Source: Clostridium sp. (GTDB taxonomy: Bacteria > Bacillota > Clostridia > Clostridiales > Clostridiaceae). From it: a stretch of 35,174 bases of DNA. Each line of letters starts with the position of its first letter. The first letter of the stretch is position 1. The position numbers and the translations under genes are program-made. Of this stretch, positions 32,177 to 35,174 are shown in pieces. Where the stretch lies: assembly GCA_031292145.1 (NCBI GenBank), contig JARLHR010000247.1:1-35174 (forward strand), written 5' to 3'. Below the pieces are notes generated by a model. It searched no databases and was not told the DNA's origin. It worked only from the letters and a program-made list of their open reading frames with translations.

Positions 32177-34816
32177 ATGAAATTTACAAAAACAAATGAT
32201 TTAAGAGAAGCATATTTAAAGTTTTTTGAAGGTAAAGAACATTTAAAATTAGAAAGTTTTTCTTTAGTTCCAAGAAATGATAAGAGTTTATTATTAATAA
32301 ATGCTGGTATGGCTCCTTTAAAACCTTATTTTACTGGCTTACAAGAACCACCAAAGAAAAGAATAACAACTTGTCAAAAATGTGTTAGAACAGGTGACAT
32401 TGAAAATGTAGGAATTACAAGCAGACACTGTACTTTCTTCGAAATGCTTGGAAATTTCTCTTTTGGAGATTATTTTAAGAAAGAAATAATTCCATGGGCT
32501 TGGGAATTCATAACAGAAGTTTTAGACATGCCAAAGGAAAAATTATATGTAACAATATATTTAGATGACGATGAAGCATATGAATATTGGACTACACTTA
32601 CAGATGTAGATAAGAGCCATATATTTAGACTAGGAAAAGAAGATAACTTCTGGGAACATGGTGCAGGTCCTTGTGGTCCTTGTACAGAAATTCATTTCAG
32701 CAGAACTGATGAAGTGCCTACTAATTCTGAAGAATTTGTTGCTTTAGCTGATGAAGATAAAATAATAGAATTTTGGAATCTTGTGTTCACTCAATTCGAT
32801 GGAGATGGAAAAGGAAATTATGAAAAGCTTGCTAGTACTAATATAGATACTGGTATGGGACTTGAAAGACTTGCAGTTGTAATGCAAAATAAGAATAGTG
32901 TATTTGAAATTGACACTTTAGAGAATATATTAAATGAAGTTTCTAAACTTGCTAATATTGAATATGGTCAAAATAGTAAAAAAGATATTTCATTAAGAAT
33001 TATAACTGATCACATCAGATCAATAACTTTCTTGATTTCTGACGATGTAATGCCTTCAAATGAAGGAAGAGGTTATGTTTTAAGAAGACTTCTTAGAAGA
33101 GCAGCTAGACATGGAAAAACTCTAGGAATAAACGATGCTTTCCTATGTAACTTATGTGATGTTGTTATTAGAGATTCAAAGGCTGCATATCCAGAATTAG
33201 AAGCTAAGAAAGAATACATTAAAAAGGTAATTAAAATAGAAGAAGATAAATTTAGAGAAACTTTAGATTCAGGAATGGAAATATTAAATGGATTTATAAA
33301 TGAATTAAAAGAAAATAATGAAAAAGTTCTTAAGGGTGCAGATGGATTTAAGTTATATGATACTTTTGGATTCCCTATGGAACTTACAAAAGAAATATTA
33401 GAAGATGAAGGTTTCTCTTTAGATGAAGATGCTTTCCATGAAGAAATGAAAGTTCAAAGAGAAAGAGCTAGAAGTGCAAGAAAAACTTCTAATTACATGG
33501 GCGCAGATGTTAAGACTTTAGATGTTATACCAGCTGAAATAGAAACAGTTTTTGATGGATATGATAATGATGTTCTAAATGCAGAAGTTAACATTCTAAT
33601 AGAAGGCGAAGACTTTGTAGATAGCATAACTGAAGGAAATAAAGCTATTGTTGTTACTAATGTTACACCTCTATATGCAGAAATGGGTGGACAAATAGGG
33701 GATACTGGTGTTATATTTAATGATAGCTTTAAAGCAAAAGTTGTTGATACTAAAAAGAATATTGGTGGAAAGATAGTTCACTTTGTAGAAGTTTTATCTG
33801 GGGAACTTAAAGTAGGAGACAACGTTACTATAGAAGTAGATAAAGAAAGACGTCAAAGTATAAAGAAGAATCATACTGCAACACACCTTTTAGATAAAGC
33901 ATTAGTTACTGTTCTTGGAACACATGTACATCAAGCAGGTTCATATGTTAGTTATGATAGATTAAGATTTGACTTCTCTCATTTTGAAGCTATGACTGAA
34001 GAGGAAATAACTAAGGTCGAAGATTTAGTAAATGAAGCAATAACTAGTGTAACATCAGTTGTTACAGAGGTTATGGATCTTCAAGATGCTAAAAACAGTG
34101 GTGCTATAGGTATATTCGATGACAAGTATTCTGATAAAGTTAGAGTTGTAATGGCTGGAGAATATTCTAAAGAATTATGTGGAGGAACACACATAGATAA
34201 TACAGGTAAAATTGGATTATTTAAGATTATATCTGAAGCAGGTATTGCAGCTGGTACTAGAAGAATAGAAGCAGTGATTGGAAAAGAAGCATATAAGCTA
34301 GTTAATGAGAAGAAAGATTTGTTAAAAGAAGTTTCAAGTAAACTTAAATGTGCAGAAAAGGAACTAATAAGTAAACTAGATCAACAAGTTAAGGAATTAA
34401 AAGAAAAAGATAAAGAAATAGCTGTTTTAAAATCTAAATTTGCATCAATGGGAATGAATGATATTGTTGCAAGTGCAAAAAATGTTAATGATATTAATGT
34501 TATAGCATATGAATTAAAAGATGTTGACAGCGATGCTCTAAGAGATGTATGCGAAAAAGTAAGAGATAAAGTTGAAAATAGTATAGTTTTACTTATGAGT
34601 GCAAATGCAGGAAAAGTTGCTATATGTGCTATGGCAACTAAAGATGCAGTAGCAAAAGGTGCTCATTGTGGAAAATTAATAAAAGAGGTATCTGCAATTC
34701 TTGGAGGCGGTGGTGGTGGAAGACCAGACATGGCTCAAGCAGGCGGAAAATCACCAGAAAAAATACAAGAGGCAATCGAAGAATCGTATAAAATAATGGG
34801 AAGTTTAGTAAAATAG
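32177..34816 (+). CDS. alaS: Alanyl-tRNA synthetase
   Basis: This full-length 879-residue class II enzyme charges tRNA-Ala. The N-terminal catalytic domain has [30 protein letters not shown], [22 protein letters not shown] [16 protein letters not shown] and GMGLERLA. The editing domain has the zinc-type [11 protein letters not shown] and [10 protein letters not shown] motifs, then a coiled coil (about 710-750) and the C-Ala domain ending [25 protein letters not shown] precedes the ATG. It is controlled by the Ala T-box upstream. Confidence 0.97.
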   Translation: MKFTKTNDLREAYLKFFEGKEHLKLESFSLVPRNDKSLLLINAGMAPLKPYFTGLQEPPKKRITTCQKCVRTGDIENVGITSRHCTFFEMLGNFSFGDYFKKEIIPWAWEFITEVLDMPKEKLYVTIYLDDDEAYEYWTTLTDVDKSHIFRLGKEDNFWEHGAGPCGPCTEIHFSRTDEVPTNSEEFVALADEDKIIEFWNLVFTQFDGDGKGNYEKLASTNIDTGMGLERLAVVMQNKNSVFEIDTLENILNEVSKLANIEYGQNSKKDISLRIITDHIRSITFLISDDVMPSNEGRGYVLRRLLRRAARHGKTLGINDAFLCNLCDVVIRDSKAAYPELEAKKEYIKKVIKIEEDKFRETLDSGMEILNGFINELKENNEKVLKGADGFKLYDTFGFPMELTKEILEDEGFSLDEDAFHEEMKVQRERARSARKTSNYMGADVKTLDVIPAEIETVFDGYDNDVLNAEVNILIEGEDFVDSITEGNKAIVVTNVTPLYAEMGGQIGDTGVIFNDSFKAKVVDTKKNIGGKIVHFVEVLSGELKVGDNVTIEVDKERRQSIKKNHTATHLLDKALVTVLGTHVHQAGSYVSYDRLRFDFSHFEAMTEEEITKVEDLVNEAITSVTSVVTEVMDLQDAKNSGAIGIFDDKYSDKVRVVMAGEYSKELCGGTHIDNTGKIGLFKIISEAGIAAGTRRIEAVIGKEAYKLVNEKKDLLKEVSSKLKCAEKELISKLDQQVKELKEKDKEIAVLKSKFASMGMNDIVASAKNVNDINVIAYELKDVDSDALRDVCEKVRDKVENSIVLLMSANAGKVAICAMATKDAVAKGAHCGKLIKEVSAILGGGGGGRPDMAQAGGKSPEKIQEAIEESYKIMGSLVK

Positions 34817-34839
34817 TATACTTTTTATTAAATATAGGT

Positions 34840-34845
34840 TATAAT
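34840..34845 (+). promoter_or_regulatory. Candidate -10 of an ireB promoter
   Basis: TATAAT at 34840-34845 lies 24 bases after the alaS stop codon and about 115 bases ahead of ireB. No good -35 is seen at 16-18 bases, so this is a weak call. Read-through from alaS is also possible because no terminator lies between them. Confidence 0.4.
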
Positions 34846-34958
34846 CTAGATATAGATTCGTGAATAAATTAAAAATATAAAGTTAATAATAAATATATAT
34901 ATGGATATCGTTTCCTTATAACATGATTAAGGGGGGAGTTGCATAGAGCAACAATTTT

Positions 34959-35174
34959 ATGAGTAATAATATTGAACATACAATGCAATTTGATTTAAGT
35001 AAGAATAAAGAAGCTCTTACAAAAACAATATTAACAGAGGTTTATAATTCATTAAAAGAAAAAGGATATAATCCTATAAACCAATTAGTTGGATATTTGC
35101 TTTCAGGAGACCCTACTTACATCACTAATTACAACGGAGCAAGAGCTTTAGTAAGAAAACTCGAAAGAGATGAC
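34959..35174 (+). CDS. ireB: IreB-family regulatory phosphoprotein, 3' end beyond window
   Basis: Seventy-two codons remain before the window ends: [20 protein letters not shown], then [20 protein letters not shown] and [20 protein letters not shown]. This matches the small IreB (DUF965) family, which is phosphorylated by the PASTA-domain Ser/Thr kinase and linked to cephalosporin tolerance in enterococci. The family is usually about 85-90 residues, so only the end is missing. It follows alaS as in many Firmicutes. The strong GGGGGGAG sequence is 20 bases from the ATG, with a small hairpin between (see findings). Confidence 0.9.
   Translation, partial: MSNNIEHTMQFDLSKNKEALTKTILTEVYNSLKEKGYNPINQLVGYLLSGDPTYITNYNGARALVRKLERDD

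Overview
The window looks like a chromosomal segment from a low-GC, strictly anaerobic Firmicute of Clostridium sensu stricto. Base composition is very AT-rich, ribosome binding sites are strong (AGGAGG/GAGGTG), an Ala-specific T-box precedes alaS, ireB follows alaS, and an iscR-nifS-nifU-mnmA block is present. The dense population of intergenic palindromes and heptanucleotide runs reminds me of the C. beijerinckii / C. saccharoperbutylacetonicum group, but that is an inference and not a species identification.

Layout. (1) Positions 1-4950 are a surface-protein module. Two paralogous secreted proteins with cell-wall-binding repeats (286-1323 minus, 3736-4746 plus) flank a two-gene unit made of a small exported protein and a four-helix membrane protein. 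(2) Positions 5104-7330 are the regulatory module of a Wzx/Wzy-type exopolysaccharide locus: a chain-length co-regulator (Wzz/CpsC type), a BY-kinase (CpsD type) and a PHP-family tyrosine phosphatase (CpsB type). A broken Uma2-family gene, a terminator and a new promoter follow. (3) Positions 7876-22006 are the biosynthetic module. It holds the initiating undecaprenyl-phosphate sugar phosphotransferase, a two-subunit Alg14/Alg13-like glycosyltransferase, GT4, GT32 and four GT2 transferases, a hexapeptide acetyltransferase, a Wzy-like polymerase, a polysaccharide pyruvyl transferase, a Wzx flippase and an FrhB-like iron-sulfur protein. Together they suggest a secreted, probably acetylated and pyruvylated heteropolysaccharide whose length is set by the kinase/phosphatase pair. 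(4) Positions 22145-24474 carry a MacB-like ABC exporter and a tiny Cys-containing protein. (5) Positions 24928-35174 are conserved housekeeping: rarA, iscR-nifS-nifU-mnmA, a PRC-barrel protein, an AI-2E-family permease, T-box-alaS, and the start of ireB cut by the window edge.

The least ordinary content is intergenic. Three separate repeat families lie among the genes. The first is a family of about 187-bp near-perfect palindromes (four copies, one cut by the window start); their arms differ between copies but still pair within each copy. The second is a set of short inverted-repeat elements (ends AAGGCAYATG...) that sit inside one another, sit in the iscR leader, and supply the last codons of the BY-kinase gene. 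The third is a set of 7-bp tandem runs (GTAAGAA-like) arranged as inverted arms around a small, sequence-variable hairpin; one run supplies the stop codon of the pyruvyl transferase gene. The polymerase gene also lacks any ordinary start codon at its ribosome binding site. No transposase, tRNA, rRNA or CRISPR array was seen.
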